A program made the translations under genes and the position numbers. DNA of 64,000 bases, from the NCBI RefSeq assembly GCF_011762185.1, contig NZ_JAASQJ010000005.1, positions 62,001-126,000 on the forward strand. Reading direction: 5' to 3'. The notes below the pieces were generated by a model. It was not told the DNA's origin, did no database searches, and worked only from the letters and a program-made list of their open reading frames with translations. How positions within the stretch are numbered: the first letter of the stretch is position 1; each line of letters opens with the position of its first letter. Of this stretch, positions 62,500-64,000 are shown piece after piece. The stretch is from Dyadobacter arcticus. GTDB taxonomy: Bacteria > Bacteroidota > Bacteroidia > Cytophagales > Spirosomataceae.

Positions 62500-63939
62500 A
62501 TGTCTTCCAAAAAAACAAGAATTGTTGCAACCGTAGGCCCCGCCTCTGAAACGAAAGAAACATTATATGCATTGGCAAAAGCCGGAGTCAACGTTTTTCG
62601 GCTTAATTTCTCCCACGGCACGCACGCCGATCACCTTGCAAGATTAACTACCATTCGCGAAATCAATGAAGAATATGGTCTGAACCTTGCGATTTTGCAG
62701 GATTTACAAGGCCCAAAAATCCGGATTGGTCTTGTCGCCGATAAGGAAGGTGTTTTAATTGAAGCGGGTAAAAAACTGATCTTATCTAATACCGAAGTTC
62801 TGGGAACAGCCGAAAAGGTTAGTACGCCCTACGACGGCATGTATAATGATGTAAAAATTGGCGATCGTATTTTGATGGATGACGGAAAGCTGGAAGTACT
62901 GGTTACCGGAATGGACGGAACCGACGTGGTTACGGAGGTGATTTATGGGGGTTATCTCAAATCAAAAAAAGGCGTAAACCTTCCCAATACCAGAGTTTCC
63001 ATGCCATCAGTAACTACCAAGGATTATGAAGATCTGGATTTTGGCCTTGAACATAACGTGGAATGGGTCGCATTGTCTTTTGTTCGTACGGCTGCTGAAA
63101 TCATAAAAATAAAAGAATATATTACCAGCAAGGGTAAAACGGCGCGGCTCGTTGCCAAGATAGAAAAGCCGGAGGCGATATTGAATATTGATGAAATCAT
63201 TGAAGCTACTGATGCGATAATGGTAGCTCGTGGTGACTTGGGAGTAGAACTTCCCGCAGAGGAAGTTCCGATGATCCAGAAAATGATCGTCGACAAATGC
63301 AATAAGGCAGGGAAACCGGTCATTGTGGCAACTCAAATGCTGGAAAGCATGATCGAAAGTCCGCGCGCAACCCGTGCGGAACTAAATGATGTTGCTAACT
63401 CCGTTTTGGACGGCGCTGATGCAGTAATGTTAAGTGCTGAAACTGCCTCAGGTATGTATCCGCTGCTAGCCGTAGAAAGTATGACACGTACGATTGAAAA
63501 GGTGGAATCTTCTACTAACAGCATATATTTTAAACACCATGCCTTTGTAAATGAAAATTCCGGTACTTATAAGCTGAACGATAATGTTGTGATGAGCGCC
63601 TGTCGTCTTGCTCGTGATACGCAAGCCGCTGCGATTATTGGGATTACGCGCTCTGGCTACACTTCCTTCAGATTATCCCATCACCGTCCAAAAGCCAATT
63701 TACTGATTTTCACTTCCAATAAAGTGCTTATGAACCAGCTTGCATTGTATTGGGGCACCAAAGTATTCTTTTACGATCGTGATCAGGGCGTATCCACGGA
63801 TGATCTAATCGAGGATATTAAGCTTTTCCTGGTTGAAAAAGGAGAATTGCAAAAAGGCGATGTATTTATCAACACCCTCAGTATGCCTGTTTCGCGGCAA
63901 CGCAAAACGAATACAGTGAAATTGAGTGTGGTTGAGTAA
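62500..63939 (+). CDS. pyk: pyruvate kinase
   Basis: The 479-residue enzyme shows IVATVGPASETKETL, VFRLNFSHG, ILQDLQGPKIRIG, the catalytic lysine region LVAKIEKPEAILNIDEII, IMVARGDLGVELPAEEVPMIQK, and MLESMIESPRATRAELNDVANSVLDGADAVMLSAETASG. It converts phosphoenolpyruvate and ADP to pyruvate and ATP. It is 27 bp after priA and ends at a terminator. Confidence 0.97.
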   Translation: MSSKKTRIVATVGPASETKETLYALAKAGVNVFRLNFSHGTHADHLARLTTIREINEEYGLNLAILQDLQGPKIRIGLVADKEGVLIEAGKKLILSNTEVLGTAEKVSTPYDGMYNDVKIGDRILMDDGKLEVLVTGMDGTDVVTEVIYGGYLKSKKGVNLPNTRVSMPSVTTKDYEDLDFGLEHNVEWVALSFVRTAAEIIKIKEYITSKGKTARLVAKIEKPEAILNIDEIIEATDAIMVARGDLGVELPAEEVPMIQKMIVDKCNKAGKPVIVATQMLESMIESPRATRAELNDVANSVLDGADAVMLSAETASGMYPLLAVESMTRTIEKVESSTNSIYFKHHAFVNENSGTYKLNDNVVMSACRLARDTQAAAIIGITRSGYTSFRLSHHRPKANLLIFTSNKVLMNQLALYWGTKVFFYDRDQGVSTDDLIEDIKLFLVEKGELQKGDVFINTLSMPVSRQRKTNTVKLSVVE

Positions 63940-63963
63940 AAAGAATATAGCATTTTATTTCAG

Positions 63964-63992
63964 GAAGCAGCAGGGTATCCCCTTGCTGCTTC
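63964..63992 (+). terminator. terminator after pyk
   Basis: GAAGCAGCAGGG (63964-63975) pairs with CCTTGCTGCTTC (63981-63992, with one G-T pair), followed by TTGGTTTT at the window end. Confidence 0.75.
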
Positions 63993-64000
63993 TTGGTTTT

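Overview
The window looks like a chromosomal segment of a Bacteroidetes bacterium of the order Cytophagales, probably Dyadobacter or a close relative. This is a judgement from family resemblance, not a database match. The grounds are TAnnTTTG promoter boxes instead of sigma70 boxes, few Shine-Dalgarno sites, a TonB-dependent receptor, an OmpA protein with a beta-barrel front half, a queuine transglycosylase lacking the usual zinc motif, and many lineage-typical lipoproteins and DUF proteins. No rRNA, prophage, complete insertion sequence or CRISPR array was seen. One tRNA gene (Asn) is present.

Layout: 2-4530 holds a receptor tail, a hydrolase, a quinone oxidoreductase, a YccF membrane protein, a pseudouridine synthase and a DUF3500 protein. 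4774-9725 is a sensory operon: FIST sensor, PAS histidine kinase, single-domain response regulator and hybrid kinase. 9866-12297 is an accessory patch with an esterase, a broken Panacea-type antitoxin, a palindromic repeat, a 70-residue protein bracketed by inverted repeats, a short unknown gene and a hexapeptide acetyltransferase. 12378-20030 carries the ligase-associated DNA-repair set (PdeM, DEXH helicase, ATP-dependent ligase, exonuclease), split by a DUF433/DUF5615 toxin-antitoxin pair and an acyltransferase. 20162-24302 holds a DUF5618 protein, an iron-type ABC importer and an NTF2-like protein. It ends in a broken GNAT acetyltransferase and a cloverleaf-shaped repeat. 24594-33236 is catabolic: sugar dehydrogenase with cytochrome c, two tandem amidohydrolases, a Tat-exported phospholipase C and a TPR histidine kinase.

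33385-36379 is a second accessory patch. It has the second inverted-repeat cassette, a secreted RidA protein, a Fic protein, tRNA-Asn and a small PH-like protein. 36402-42288 is housekeeping and envelope: rsmG, a glycosyltransferase, tgt, an OmpA protein and glf. 42431-51423 is a tightly overlapping polysaccharide operon with a tyrosine autokinase, a complete neuB-neuC-neuA sialic-acid set, a polymerase and two transferase-like proteins. 51721-63939 holds terC, dnaG, a DUF4136 lipoprotein, YtxH, a Ycf48-like protein, a YpdA-like reductase, pabB/pabC-like genes, a ParE toxin-antitoxin pair, priA and pyk.

The strongest unexplained signal is the pair of cassettes near 11144-11520 and 34157-34536. 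Each encodes a ~70-residue protein, about 65% identical between copies. Each is bracketed by a perfect 16-bp inverted repeat whose sequence differs between the copies yet matches exactly within each copy. Each is followed by a CCGGA/TCCGG hairpin leader and a short reading frame, and the distance between the two start codons is 342 bp in both. This suggests a small two-gene mobile or self-regulated unit that I cannot assign to a known system.
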